Origin: Chara braunii
Taxonomy: Eukaryota > Streptophyta > Charophyceae > Charales > Characeae
Length of the DNA stretch: 36,253 bases
NCBI GenBank assembly: GCA_003427395.1
Contig: BFEA01000271.1
Span: 1,341,873 to 1,378,125 of the forward strand
Direction: 5' to 3'
Part shown: positions 1 through 8,990 of the stretch, piece after piece
Numbering within the stretch: the first letter of the stretch is position 1
Layout of the letters: each line of letters opens with the position of its first letter
The notes under the pieces: generated by a model
The model's input: only the letters and a program-made list of their open reading frames with translations
Databases searched by the model: none
Told to the model about the DNA's origin: nothing
Position numbers and translations under genes: made by a program

Positions 1-396
1 TCGTTTGCCTAAGACATTGAACTGGGGCTGGAGATGAGGTCCTCCTGACTGATCCGGTCGCCTTGCTCGTTTGCCTAAGACATTGAACTGGGGCTTGAGA
101 TGAGGTCCTCCTGATTGATCCGGTGGCCTTGCTCGTTTGCCGAAGACATTGAACTGGGGCTGGAGATGAGGTCCTCCTGACTAATCCGGTCGCGTTGCTC
201 GTTTGCCTAAGACATTGAACTGGGGTTGGAGATGAGGTCCTCCTGACTGATCCGGTCGCCTTGCTCGTTTGCTTATGACATTGAACTGGGGCTGGATATG
301 AGGTCTTCCTGAATGATCCGGTCGCCTTGCTTGTTTGCTTCAGACATTGAACCGGGGCTGGAGATGAGGTCCTCCTGACTGATCCGGTCGCCTTGC
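1..396. repeat. 66-bp tandem repeat, six copies
   Basis: Six head-to-tail units of exactly 66 bp begin at 1, 67, 133, 199, 265 and 331. They differ by scattered substitutions and have no indels. The array probably extends off the left edge. The unit is a multiple of three, and one minus-strand frame stays open through all six copies: TAG at 401-403 lies upstream and no stop appears down to base 1, giving about 132 codons without an ATG. This may be a coding repeat of 22 residues rich in Ser, Arg and Thr, or a minisatellite that is open by chance. A second minus frame is broken in copy 3. Confidence 0.95.
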
Positions 397-2229
397 TAAG
401 CTAGTCAGTCCTGCTTGTTGACAAAAGTCGGACTCTTCTCCTTGTGAGAATAAGTCCAGACTAGTGTGTTAGTGATTGCATTGGGTTTGACTGAGAACAA
501 CTTGGAAAGTTAAAAATTAACTAAATAAGGTACATGACTCGTGTCTTTGTGAATTAGTACAAGCAAAAGATGAAAACTTTTGGTGAACGAACCCTTGAGT
601 GAGTTGTTGACATGACATGCTTGTTGGCAATGCCTTGTCTTTTGCCTAAGGTCTGCCTGTTTTCTGCTTTAGTAGTAGTCTGTTAGTGCTCGCCTTGTGC
701 TTGAGCGATAGGCAGGTAGATGTCTACGTTTGTTTTCGCATTGTCTTTTCATGCATGATTGCTTTCATAGGACTCTGGCGAAAGTTAGTAGAAATTTTGG
801 GAGCCTCTTTTCCTTATGGGAGATGTTGTCGAAATTTCTGCTAAATACTCAAAGTTAGTCAAGATTCAGAAATGTCAAGTAGGTTAGGATTAGTTTAGTC
901 TTTGGAGTCTGTAGAAATTATGAACGCCTTTCTTTCTAAAGGAAGTACTGCTGAAATTTTTACTGAAACCAAGGAGATAGTTTATTTTCAGATAGTTCTT
1001 GAGTATTGAGTTTGCCTTTTAGATTTTGTCTAGTAAATATTTTTCGAGAACACTTCCCTAAAGGAAGTGCCGCCGAAATTTTTGTGATTTTCATATCGTT
1101 ACCAGATGCTACTGCTAAGTAGCTTGGAGTACGATACGGAGTTTAACTCCGTTAACTCGACATGCGATGCCTACCTGGATTTTGTGACGCAGGTCACCGT
1201 TACCTGCGAGTGGTCTCAGAGATCATGAGCTTCATCAACTTCTGCTATCGAATTGATAGCAGGTCGGTTTGTGACTCAACTTCTACCTATTTCTGTACCT
1301 CAAACTTTAAAACTTAGCCCTGCGGGATTGGGGTTTTCTTGGGATTTTATCCGGTTTATTTCAAAGGGGCCATTCAAAAGGATTTACTGTCATTCAAACG
1401 GGAATCAGACAATGGCTGAGGATTTTTGGTGTGAGTTAAGGGAACTTGAGTTATAGGAAATGGTAAGGTTGACTCTGTTTTGTGCATGAAACATGCTTTG
1501 GTTGAATGTGTGTGTATGCAGGTATGTATCTTGGAGCTGGATCTTGTTTTTCATGCAAAGATGGTGAATGATTGCAAAATATTGAGTGAGCCGCAGAAGT
1601 GATTGCGAGAGATGGTCTCCCCTGGTTCCCGCACAAACCTCTCCCTTTCTTCTGAGTTTAATGTGTATCCATATGTATCCCTTATTTTCTTAACTATCGA
1701 GATTTAGATCAGAAGATCTGTGAAGAATTCACTATTTGAATTATTTGTCGGACGTTGGTCCTGAACCTAGAATTTGAGGTCCTTGTCCAGGACATTCCAG
1801 GTTCCTGTCCAGCACAAGAGGGTTTCCCCTACACGCTGGACACTTACTGGATGCCAATCGCCTAGCTCTGCCTAAAGGCCAGAGACACCGCGAGGCTGAG
1901 CGACGTATCTTTTAGCCATTCTTATCGTGAAAGGAGGCTTCTTCCACGACATTTTGTGCTCGACACTCGAGTGTCGTGCGCAATCCTGAAACCCACGAAA
2001 GGTCGCGCGATTGTGGGTAACTCGTGAAGCATCATCATAACAGTCGGACGCGTATGTACGCATGGTTGAATGTTGTGGCCTCCTTTGCGCCTGCGTCCCT
2101 TTTATGCATTTTTGCACAGACCACATCTTGATATTCGTGCGGACATCGAGTTATGGGTTGGAAAAGGGAGTAGGAATAGAGAGATGATGTGTCGAGCTTA
2201 CGTTTTTGAGAAGTTGAGACGCGTGGTAG
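397..2229. other. no gene recognised; AT-rich noncoding DNA with three hairpin-motif copies
   Basis: I find no supported ORF on either strand. The stretch contains three copies of a short motif (811-838, 931-960, 1051-1084), annotated separately. The short ORF at 1253-1456 has no recognisable features. The DNA may be a retroelement untranslated region or LTR, but I cannot delimit one. Confidence 0.5.
811..1084 (+). repeat. three dispersed copies of a hairpin motif ending in GAAATTT
   Basis: Copies at about 811-838, 931-960 and 1051-1084 share the pattern of a CCTTA/CTAAA loop, then GGGAG or GGAAG, then YGYCGAAATTT. The third forms a perfect 7-bp hairpin, CACTTCC/GGAAGTG, around CTAAA. The same motif occurs in the opposite orientation at 10266-10293 and 10352-10378. 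This links these two regions to one repeat family. Function unknown. Confidence 0.6.
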
Positions 2230-2690
2230 TTGTGATATCCTAGTCGACCCACGTAGGGCCGCGTTTGGGAGATCAGCGCCCCAAACGTCAGTTTGCGTGC
2301 GGGTGCGATCAGGCGTGACCGCGTGTACCCTCTATGCTACACCACACGAGAAAACGCCCTCGACTGGCCCATCTCTGCGATTGCATATAAAAACTTTCGT
2401 ACTGTGGACTGGTAGCTCGACGGGGATACGCCCACCCAAGGGATGGTGACTGCTCCCGCAGGTGGAGGTAAGGTGTACCGTGCGGGACCCTATCCTGCCG
2501 TAGGGACTCGTGAGAGGTGTAGCTGGCGCACTCGGCCGGAGCGGTGAAGCTCCCTAGTTTTTATCCGATATGCCGAATCCCGCATGACGGGACCGAGAAG
2601 GTTTCCGCTAGCGGGGACCGTGCGCTCGACAACGCATCTAGCATCGCCTGACAATCTCTCTTTCGGTGGTCTTCGTCTTCGCAGTACATA
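2230..2690 (-). repeat. arm of a long diverged inverted repeat (partner 8525-8990)
   Basis: Read on the plus strand this segment matches the reverse complement of about 8525-8990 over most of its length. Shared blocks include GACGGGGATACGCCCACC, CTGGCGCACTCGGCCGGAGC and CCTAGTCGACC, in the same order and at similar spacing. By eye the identity is about three quarters. On the minus strand the segment starts inside the gag zinc-knuckle reading frame of element A, so the repeat is probably the gag-3' region of two related elements inserted head to head. It could also include LTR sequence: TATAAAA occurs at about 2386 on the plus strand. Confidence 0.75.
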
Positions 2691-2895
2691 CAAACCTTAT
2701 CATTCCAGGTTCACCTTGGACTAGGGTCTCCCCTCTCTCGGCCCTCTGGCCGTGGAGCAGCCCGTACAAGAGGTTCCTCCTTTCTCTGACTATTATTTTG
2801 CAATTTTTCCACCGACGCCCTTAAGACTTCTATCTCCTTCGCCATTTCCTCCTCACGTCTTTCTGGTTTCTTAGCCTCTATTTCATCCAGCAGTT
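2561..2895 (-). pseudogene. gag: Gag C-terminus: coiled coil and CCHC zinc knuckle, out of frame with gag
   Basis: After gag ends at 2878, coding sequence resumes in the -1 frame. A Lys/Glu-rich helical stretch with coiled-coil character runs to a TGA at 2711-2713. The same frame then reads on through a zinc knuckle at 2692-2651 (CMYCEDEDHRKRDC, spacing C-x2-C-x4-H-x4-C) and stops at 2561-2563. Such knuckles bind RNA and package the genome in retroelement Gag proteins. One frame change near 2895 and one in-frame TGA separate it from the main gag ORF, so this copy could not make the full protein. Confidence 0.7.
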
Positions 2896-3891
2896 ATTCT
2901 TAGTGTTGGACCACTTGGAGGTTCCCCACTCTCCATCGTTCCTTTTCCAATCTCCTCGGCTTCCCTTCCTCCACTCGTCGTCGCTCCTAGTAAATTCCCC
3001 TCTCCTAGGCGAACTCATATTGGTATCCTTGCCTTCGGTTCTGGGCCCTCTCCCTTCGGGTTGAGGCTTTCCTCCTCCCCTTTCCGTAGTCACTCCTTTC
3101 CCTAAGTTATCGATAACTTTTATGATATGCGCTTTTGCACTTTGCCCTTCCGTATCGTGAGCCAAGGCCATGACTCGGGCAAACGTCACACCCTTAGACG
3201 AAAGATCCCGCACAATCATCTCACGCTTCTCTCGCGGTAGGGACCATAAGAATATCCCACACCTGTGCAGTTCTCCCATAAATCCCCCTTCCACCAGTGG
3301 GTTCGACGCCTTCTCATACCTCCTCGCAAACGCTACCAGGCTTTCCTCCTCCTCCTTTTTCATTTCTTTCAGATCCTCTATCGAGTAAGAGACTTCATCA
3401 CAAGCGAAGATCCTAGTAACCTTCTCCCTAAACGTCAGCCAATGACCATTGTCTGGGATGGCACCCCTTACTTCCCGGTCTATCTTGGGTGCGGTATGGT
3501 GGAGGAAATTCGCGATCATTTCTTGATCACTCCATTGCCTTCTCATTCCAATAACCTCCCAATCATCCAGGAACTCAGAGACGTTCTTCCCTGTGAAGGT
3601 TGTTTGGATGTCGGTCAATGCTAGGGACGAGTACACCTGGGGCCCAAAGAAAGGAGACACATAGGAGCCCGACGCGTATGCCATAGAGTAAGGGTTCCTT
3701 TTGTAAGGCTCACCGGGGGTCTCTCTCCAAGGTTCCCTCACCCCGACATCCGTAAACCTCGACACTCTGGCTCTATTCAATACCTCTTTCCTCCAACTTT
3801 CGCCCTTGGAGCTTCGTTCTTCGAGCTCTTTGGCGTGACTCTCCAATTCTCTTAAGGCTTTCTCCGCATCACTAGCAGCATTTATACCCAT
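2878..3891 (-). CDS. gag: Ty3/gypsy-type Gag (capsid region) of element A
   Basis: A 337-residue ORF begins with ATG at 3891. An N-terminal Glu/Arg-rich helix (residues about 5-45) is followed by the retrotransposon Gag core. It opens with FTGKNVSEFLDDWE (about 98-111) and a QWSD segment, includes a HWLTFREKVTRIF block, and ends in a helical MIVRDLSSKG segment. The tail (from about 260) is basic, Gly/Arg/Ser-rich and presumably nucleic-acid binding. The core aligns by eye with the Gag of element B (FRGSQVDDFLDEYELFG), so both encode capsid proteins of virus-like particles. The zinc knuckle continues downstream in another frame. Upstream lies a broken pre-gag region on the same strand. Confidence 0.8.
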   Translation of the reverse strand: MGINAASDAEKALRELESHAKELEERSSKGESWRKEVLNRARVSRFTDVGVREPWRETPGEPYKRNPYSMAYASGSYVSPFFGPQVYSSLALTDIQTTFTGKNVSEFLDDWEVIGMRRQWSDQEMIANFLHHTAPKIDREVRGAIPDNGHWLTFREKVTRIFACDEVSYSIEDLKEMKKEEEESLVAFARRYEKASNPLVEGGFMGELHRCGIFLWSLPREKREMIVRDLSSKGVTFARVMALAHDTEGQSAKAHIIKVIDNLGKGVTTERGGGKPQPEGRGPRTEGKDTNMSSPRRGEFTRSDDEWRKGSRGDWKRNDGEWGTSKWSNTKNNCWMK

Positions 3892-4888
3892 TTTTCTGTC
3901 TGGGCTATTCGTCCTTGACTTTTGTGTTTTTACATCTCCCCCATCGAAGTCAAATAAGCTCTCTCAGCATCAATCCTTTCTAACCAATTTTCAGATCCTC
4001 GGTTCAGGGTGATCAGGATCCTTTCGCTCGAGCCTTTTAGTATATCGCGACCTATGTCGTCAGAGAGCTCTCCCCTTTCCTCTTACCCCTCTAATAGTCT
4101 ACTTAAGGCTGCTGAAACTTTCCCTATCGAGACCTCCAGAATTTCCTGCAAGTCCTCGTCCTTTTCTTCTACTCTAATGACCAAGGTGGTAGTGAGAGCT
4201 GCTTGCGAGTAGCGAGAGTTAGCTTCTGGAGTCTTCAGAGAGACCCCAGAACCCCCCCAACTCCTTCGCGTCCTCTCTTAACCTCTTCTTCGACGTAGCT
4301 ATGGTCTCTCTCCAAGTTCGGAGGATTCTCTCCTTCAAATGGCGTAGTTTGAATCTTGAGTCTTGCCAAAAGAAGTTCGTCCACCGCTTTCCAGATTGCA
4401 CACTTCCTGGCTTCTATGGTCGCCTTCTTGAAGCATCTGCTTTGTCATTTTGATCCAACCGCTCATGTACCGCCTCTACCCTAACTTGCACCAACGATCC
4501 TTCTATCTCAGCCTGCACGCTCAATCGGTATTTTCTCCCACCTGACTCGCCGCTAGCCATGTCTCTTTTCGACAGCTTCACCACGAATGTCTCCCACTCG
4601 CCTAGCCACAAATTCCTTCCTCCAGCTTGCTATTTTTTCCTTTTCTTCCTTATAAATCGCCACAAGTCTTTCAACCTTCCGTTCAAGTGAGACTAGCCCT
4701 GGTTCGTCAGTCGAGTTCCACCACTCCTGGTACAATCCCAATAATTCCTCCACCCTTTCGCTTATTGGGTCTAGAAACTGTTCCACGAGCGAGTTAATTT
4801 TCAGATCATTCCCTCTCACACGAGGGATCGTGCCTCCTGGACAGTCTCGTCCCTCTCCACCTCGTACTTCAGCCATCCCTACCACCAA
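3892..4888 (-). pseudogene. broken pre-gag coding region of element A
   Basis: Coding-like sequence runs through several frames. ATG at 4876 opens 107 codons (to 4553) with a Glu/Lys-rich amphipathic helix. An ATG at 4560 then continues in a shifted frame to 4414, and 4401-4219 shifts again with an Arg/Lys-rich helix. From about 4205 to 3910 a further frame reads as protein but carries two TAA stops. The composition (charged, helical) suits a Gag N-terminal or matrix-like extension. The equivalent position in element B holds a similar short helical ORF (29769-30041). I do not recognise a named family. Confidence 0.5.
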
Positions 4889-5016
4889 ACCATTACATCA
4901 TAGGTTATCCTCCACTTTGCCCCTACTAACGCAAGGAGTCTAGGTCGTTCTCGTTCAATTGCTCCTTCGGCCAGGCGATGACAGCTTCGTTCGTCCAGTG
5001 ACCTTGTCGACCGAAT

Positions 5017-5193
5017 TCAAATGATGGATGTTATCCTACCGGCAAAGTACTCGATCACATATGGAAAGGGTCCTCCTAGAGTCAAGGGGGTCCAGTCTTG
5101 TAGGAAGGCCTCTATGGTTGCGTCGCTAGACGACGACAACCCCCAGTTTACTCCATTCTTCCAACTGCCCCTGCCTGTCAAGAACTCAATCAT
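5017..5193 (-). pseudogene. frame-shifted continuation of the accessory protein (element A)
   Basis: ATG at 5193 opens about 58 codons in a frame different from the 329-residue ORF that ends at 5186. The reading looks like genuine protein, with segments such as SWKNGVNWG and GPFPYVIEYFAG, and appears to continue that ORF after a single-base shift near 5190. It ends at TGA 5017-5019. Further coding-like sequence follows towards 4920 in another frame. Function unknown. Confidence 0.45.
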
Positions 5194-6175
5194 ATCTAGA
5201 GTTCACGTGAACTCCTAGCCTTGGCCATCGTCCCCCGGCGTAGTCCTTTATCTCCTCCTCATTCCTAAAATACCCCACTCTTTCCTCGGGAAATCCTCGC
5301 TGATCCTCCCACAATTCGAAGAACTCAACGAGCGACCTTTGTCTAACTGACGGGTCGTAACCCTTGGCCCCGTACAGTACCGCTATCCACGCCAAATAGT
5401 TTGGAGGCTCACGTACGGTCGACTGTTCCTGCGTTGGCGCTTTCCACGAATCTTTGGGTGAGGCCGCCCTAATCAGCTCCACTAGTTCCAAGGCCGCGCC
5501 GAACCTAGGTCCTTCCTTCCACAGGGCGTAGTAGGCGCGATGTTCGTCACTACTTCTCAAGAGATCTTGAATCTCCAGGAAGGCCCAATGTATCTGAATT
5601 AGCCAATCTAGTCCCCCAAGGAATGCATCTAACACAAAAACAGGAACTGGGAGTCTCACTGCCTTCTCCGAGTGTGGCAAAAAAACCCTTTCGGCAAGGC
5701 GAACGGAGACTACTATGGATCTGAAGTCCCTATCCAACTGGAGCTCCTCCCGAAGTTTCTCAACCTTCTCCCGTAAGACGTCCCTTGCTGTCACCTCGTC
5801 CTGCCAGGTGTAACAGTCTAAGCTTGGCACTATTCCAAAATTAGGGTCCCTACGACTCTGCCCCACTGCTCTCAGGACCACGTCGGCTAGTACAGAGGTT
5901 TGATAATAGAGAAAACTTTTAACCTCTAACTCCAATGAGCTCGACATTACTCGCCCCCTTCTATCCCGATCGAAGCCTATCAATGGCATGACCAGCAGCC
6001 AAACCCCTGGCCGTAATAAGATTGACCTCCAAGTCCTATCGGCTCTCCCTTTGTTCGGCACCCGGGTCGCCCTACCTAGTAAGGTAATTTCCACCCAATC
6101 TTCGTTGATAAACTCTGGCTCCCTGTATACAAACTGTCGTAGCTCCGCGGGGTACTCTTCTCCGTACTGAGGCAT
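5186..6175 (-). CDS. accessory protein upstream of gag in element A (unknown family), central part
   Basis: A 329-residue ORF starts at ATG 6175. It has no signal peptide or recognised motif. It is mixed alpha/beta with many Trp and Tyr, and a helical centre at about residues 135-160 (REKVEKLREELQLDR). It does not look like Gag, Pol or a typical Env. Its N-terminal third is collinear by eye with weakly similar segments upstream of gag in element B: EFINEDWVEITLL here against FEIPDYVQPEIYLS there, and SSSLELEVKSFLYYQ against LSTLDELEFLQPFFDQ. It is probably one domain of a longer protein that also includes 6442-6873 and 5017-5193, now split by frame changes. An Env-like or assembly role is possible but unsupported. 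Confidence 0.6.
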   Translation of the reverse strand: MPQYGEEYPAELRQFVYREPEFINEDWVEITLLGRATRVPNKGRADRTWRSILLRPGVWLLVMPLIGFDRDRRGRVMSSSLELEVKSFLYYQTSVLADVVLRAVGQSRRDPNFGIVPSLDCYTWQDEVTARDVLREKVEKLREELQLDRDFRSIVVSVRLAERVFLPHSEKAVRLPVPVFVLDAFLGGLDWLIQIHWAFLEIQDLLRSSDEHRAYYALWKEGPRFGAALELVELIRAASPKDSWKAPTQEQSTVREPPNYLAWIAVLYGAKGYDPSVRQRSLVEFFELWEDQRGFPEERVGYFRNEEEIKDYAGGRWPRLGVHVNSRYD

Positions 6176-6302
6176 CAGACCTATACGGGGTCCTCGTCCA
6201 GAATCCTCGCCCTATCTATCTCTCCCACGATAGCGGCCTGTGTCTTAGTTCCGCTCTGATCCGAAAGACAATCCGCCGCAACTCTCTATGAGAGGCCACC
6301 CC

Positions 6303-6441
6303 TCAATCCAAAAGTAACCACGCGAGCTTTGCGATAGTCGTCTTGAATTGAGTCGCCCTTCGAATCTCGCCTACCAACCTCTGGTGCCTGCTCTCGTCAC
6401 CAAAGATAACTTCGTCAGGAATCTCGGCACAGCTGCAACTC
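6303..6441 (-). pseudogene. accessory-protein fragment bridging two ORFs of element A
   Basis: Between the two larger ORFs a minus-strand frame reads about 46 codons of protein-like sequence ending in TGA at 6303-6305. It includes VIFGDESRHQRLVGEIRRAT, which matches position and pattern in element B (DRFEDRRDWMPLLETIAEVG). This supports a continuous ancestral protein from 6873 to about 5017. From 6176 to 6302 the reading becomes uncertain. Confidence 0.45.
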
Positions 6442-6873
6442 TCACAGACGAGGTCCTAGGGAGCTCCCAGTCATACGCGTACAGACCGTATATTTAGCTA
6501 TAATGTCAGCTCCCGTCCCCTCTGAGAACTCCTGAAATACTCGTGTCCCGAACTTGCGTCCTAGGGATGCTAGACATAGAAGGGTGCGGCAATGCTTGGC
6601 GGTGTCAATTACCAGAAAGTCCCACTCTCCCTCCGATAGGTACAGCCTGACGTTGACCTCTGCTCGAAGCAGCTCGCTTTCCCTATCCCTCCTAACACAA
6701 GGTCTAGGCTCGCATTCGACTCTTGCCCATATAAATATCCCCTCTTGCATTATCAACCCTTGTTCTACGACCGAACGATACTTGCTTGACCCTATTAATG
6801 GCAAACTGATCACGTCGTATTCCCCGTCCTCTTTTGCGAAATGCACTTGGTATCCCGATTCAATATATACCAT
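6442..6873 (-). CDS. accessory protein upstream of gag in element A, N-terminal part
   Basis: A 143-residue ORF starts at a true ATG (6873). It begins MVYIESGYQVHF and is beta-rich, with a short strand-helix unit ending YLSEGEWDFLVID at about residues 78-90. It resembles the start of the pre-gag ORF of element B (LYEVTGYDNPF, then ISLERTKEWLEKL). Two otherwise different Ty3/gypsy elements therefore seem to share this gene. No catalytic motif is visible. It runs into the next fragment after a frame change close to its stop. Confidence 0.5.
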   Translation of the reverse strand: MVYIESGYQVHFAKEDGEYDVISLPLIGSSKYRSVVEQGLIMQEGIFIWARVECEPRPCVRRDRESELLRAEVNVRLYLSEGEWDFLVIDTAKHCRTLLCLASLGRKFGTRVFQEFSEGTGADIIAKYTVCTRMTGSSLGPRL

Positions 6874-8289
6874 ACCTAATCAACATACAATGGTTGCTCT
6901 CAAGTATCCTTTCCAGTGCCCACTCTCGGATTGTTGAGTTCACAGACCCCCACGATAGGGCCCCGTCAATTGTGCCTATATCCCTTCAGGACGTCAACAA
7001 GCCTAGGAAAGAACCGCCCTTTGGCGTATCTCTCCCTACCCTCGTGTCGAGGAGGACTGGTCAACGGACCATCATCGCTGGCCTACCTCCCACGCCGCGA
7101 CCTGGACACGAGTTGGCCAACTCACGTGCCCTAGGTGGACCGAAGTCACACGCGAACGAAGGGGTGGTGTCTCACTAGTGCACCCTCGCTCTCCTATCCA
7201 TGCCTCTACTCGGCCCACCTCAGGCATGGTCTCTCTTCCCGACGCGTGCTGTGGATCAATCCCCCCAGCTATCCATCATGATGATCTAGCCTATCTAGTC
7301 CCGCCCAACTCCTTGCTGATCCGGGGCGTTTCTCCCCTCCCCTTCAATCCCTTCAATTCGTCCCCTGCTCACAATTTTCTCTCTCGGAAGTAGATCAGGG
7401 TAGACTGACCAAAGGACAGGAAAGGATCAGAACAATCGCCCTTGATCACAAAGAGAATGCTTGAAGAAAATGCATGAGATCATCGAAGTGCAAGAACGGA
7501 TAAAATCACCAAAATGCAGAAGACCAAATCTCACCCTGGAACGTCGATCACACGTCGGCCATCTGTCGTCCGCTCTCTTGTGCTCGCACCGCACTTGCAC
7601 ACACCAAGAAATGTATGTCATAAGTGTTAAGTAATAACTCCTGCTCCTAAATCCTCCTCGCCTCAGCGGTTACAGGCAGACCGAAGTCCCGAGTGGCAGC
7701 CTTCCCCGACAACGGCGCCACTATCAACCGCTAGAAGAGGTCTGTCGGCACGCCGTCTAAACCCTATACCTCGCGCCGCGTCTGTCACCCGTGGGAGGGT
7801 TGGTCGGGGCTCCTGTAACCTGCACAATCCACGTTAGTCCACATCCACGCAAAAATAGACCGTGACCGACTCTGGGCACACGCACAAGTTTTTCATAAGT
7901 CACTGTCTGGCAAGAATAAAACGATCGTTCGCATTCAATCCAGAATAATAGGGTTCATAATGCTACTTCCGGCCTTAGGAGTAAATCTCGGCTCTAGGTT
8001 TGGAAAGTCGGTTTGAGTCTCGATAGATCTTGTAAGCAGCCTGTCTGATTCTTCTTCCAATCGGGTGTCGTTGGTACCGTGTCCGTCGATCCCAAGGAAC
8101 CGTACTCGAACTCTTCGTATCTGAAGTAGATTCTCGCGCCCATTGGGGCCAGAGCTCAAGGTTAACCGTGACCATTCCTTCCCGCGTTGTGGCCCTCACT
8201 CCTTTGGGGTCTCTCAGCGAACCCCGGGTGCGTGGAGTCTCGATCTCACAGACAAGTGCGCTTCGCGATGCCCTCACTATGTCGCTGCT
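6874..8289. other. no gene recognised (5' flank of element A)
   Basis: Only short overlapping ORFs of no recognisable kind occur here on either strand. Given the orientation of element A, this stretch should include its 5' leader and possibly its 5' LTR. I could not find matching LTRs, and no tRNA-complementary primer site is obvious. Confidence 0.4.
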
Positions 8290-8475
8290 TTCAAAAGTCC
8301 AGTTTACAACGTGCCTCTTCAAAAAAGCGCGGTTCACAATGTACCTCTCTAGAAGGCCCGGTTCGAAAAGTACCCCTTCAGAAAAGTATCCTTTCAGAAG
8401 GTTCGGTTCACAAAGTGCCCTTTCAGAAGGCCCGGTTCACAAAGTACCAGTTCAGAAGGCCTGGTCCACAACGAG
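8290..8475. repeat. 29-bp tandem repeat, about six copies
   Basis: Units with the core GGTTCACAAAGTRCC followed by TTCAGAAGGCCC recur with GGTTC-like starts at 8302, 8331, 8360, 8405, 8434 and 8463. The period is 29 bp, with one partial 16-bp unit between 8360 and 8405. The units are degenerate at the left end and better conserved at the right. The period is not a multiple of three, so the array is unlikely to be coding. Confidence 0.85.
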
Positions 8476-8524
8476 AAGTCTGTTTCCCAACCACTAGTTC
8501 GATCGTCCGATCTACAGCGTCCCC

Positions 8525-8990
8525 ATACAGACCCGTGTACTCTCCAACTCGCTTGGCCTCCGAAGTGTCCGTTCGAGCGCTGTCGAGCGCATCAGTCCCG
8601 CAGGGGGACCCTCCAGGCCGTGTCACGCAAGATTTTGCAGGACTTGTCGAGGAGAGCGTTTGCCGCTCCGGCCGAGTGCGCCAGCCGAACCTCTAGCGAG
8701 CCCCTACGACAGGACAGGGTCACGTGAGGCACCGCTTACCTCCACCCGCGGGAACTGTCACCATCCCTTAGGTGGGCGTATCCCCGTCGACCTACTGAAC
8801 CACATGTGGAGGCTTTTCGTATACAATCGCAGAGGTGGCCTAGCCGAGGGCGTTTCTCGTTCGCTGTAGCATAGGGGGTACGCGCGGTCAAAGCCCAAAA
8901 TCGAACCCGCACGCGAATCGACGCACTGGGGGGCTGAGGTTCCAAACGCGATTCGACGTCGGTCGACTAGGACGCATCCTACATACCATG
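8525..8990 (+). repeat. arm of a long diverged inverted repeat (partner 2230-2690)
   Basis: This is the reverse-complement partner of 2230-2690. Its plus strand corresponds to the minus (coding) strand of element A just after the Gag zinc knuckle. The knuckle itself is degraded here. It is probably the remnant of a second, plus-oriented member of the same element family. Small ORFs within it are not supported as genes. Confidence 0.75.

Larger units (their letters stand above)
2240..6873 (-). mobile_element. Ty3/gypsy-like retroelement A, 3'-truncated (accessory ORF, gag; no pol)
   Basis: All coding-like sequence in this block is on the minus strand, in the order accessory ORF (6873 to about 5017), pre-gag region (4876 to 3892), gag (3891-2878) and CCHC knuckle (2692-2651). 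No protease, RT, RNase H or integrase follows. The element is therefore truncated, or is a non-autonomous derivative. Boundaries are approximate because no LTR pair or primer-binding site was found. Several frame changes and stop codons show it is dead as it stands. Confidence 0.6.

Noticed and set aside
2386-2393. TATA box (TATAAAA) and LTR promoter on the plus strand
   Set aside because: The motif is not kept in the inverted partner at 8.8 kb, and the segment overlaps Gag-adjacent sequence on the other strand, so no LTR can be defined.
2490-2693. 67-codon minus-strand ORF at 2490-2693
   Set aside because: It starts at TTG and is a shadow of the zinc-knuckle frame of element A.
8290-8475. 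CRISPR array (29-bp repeats)
   Set aside because: The repeats are directly adjacent without unique spacers, and the genome is eukaryotic.
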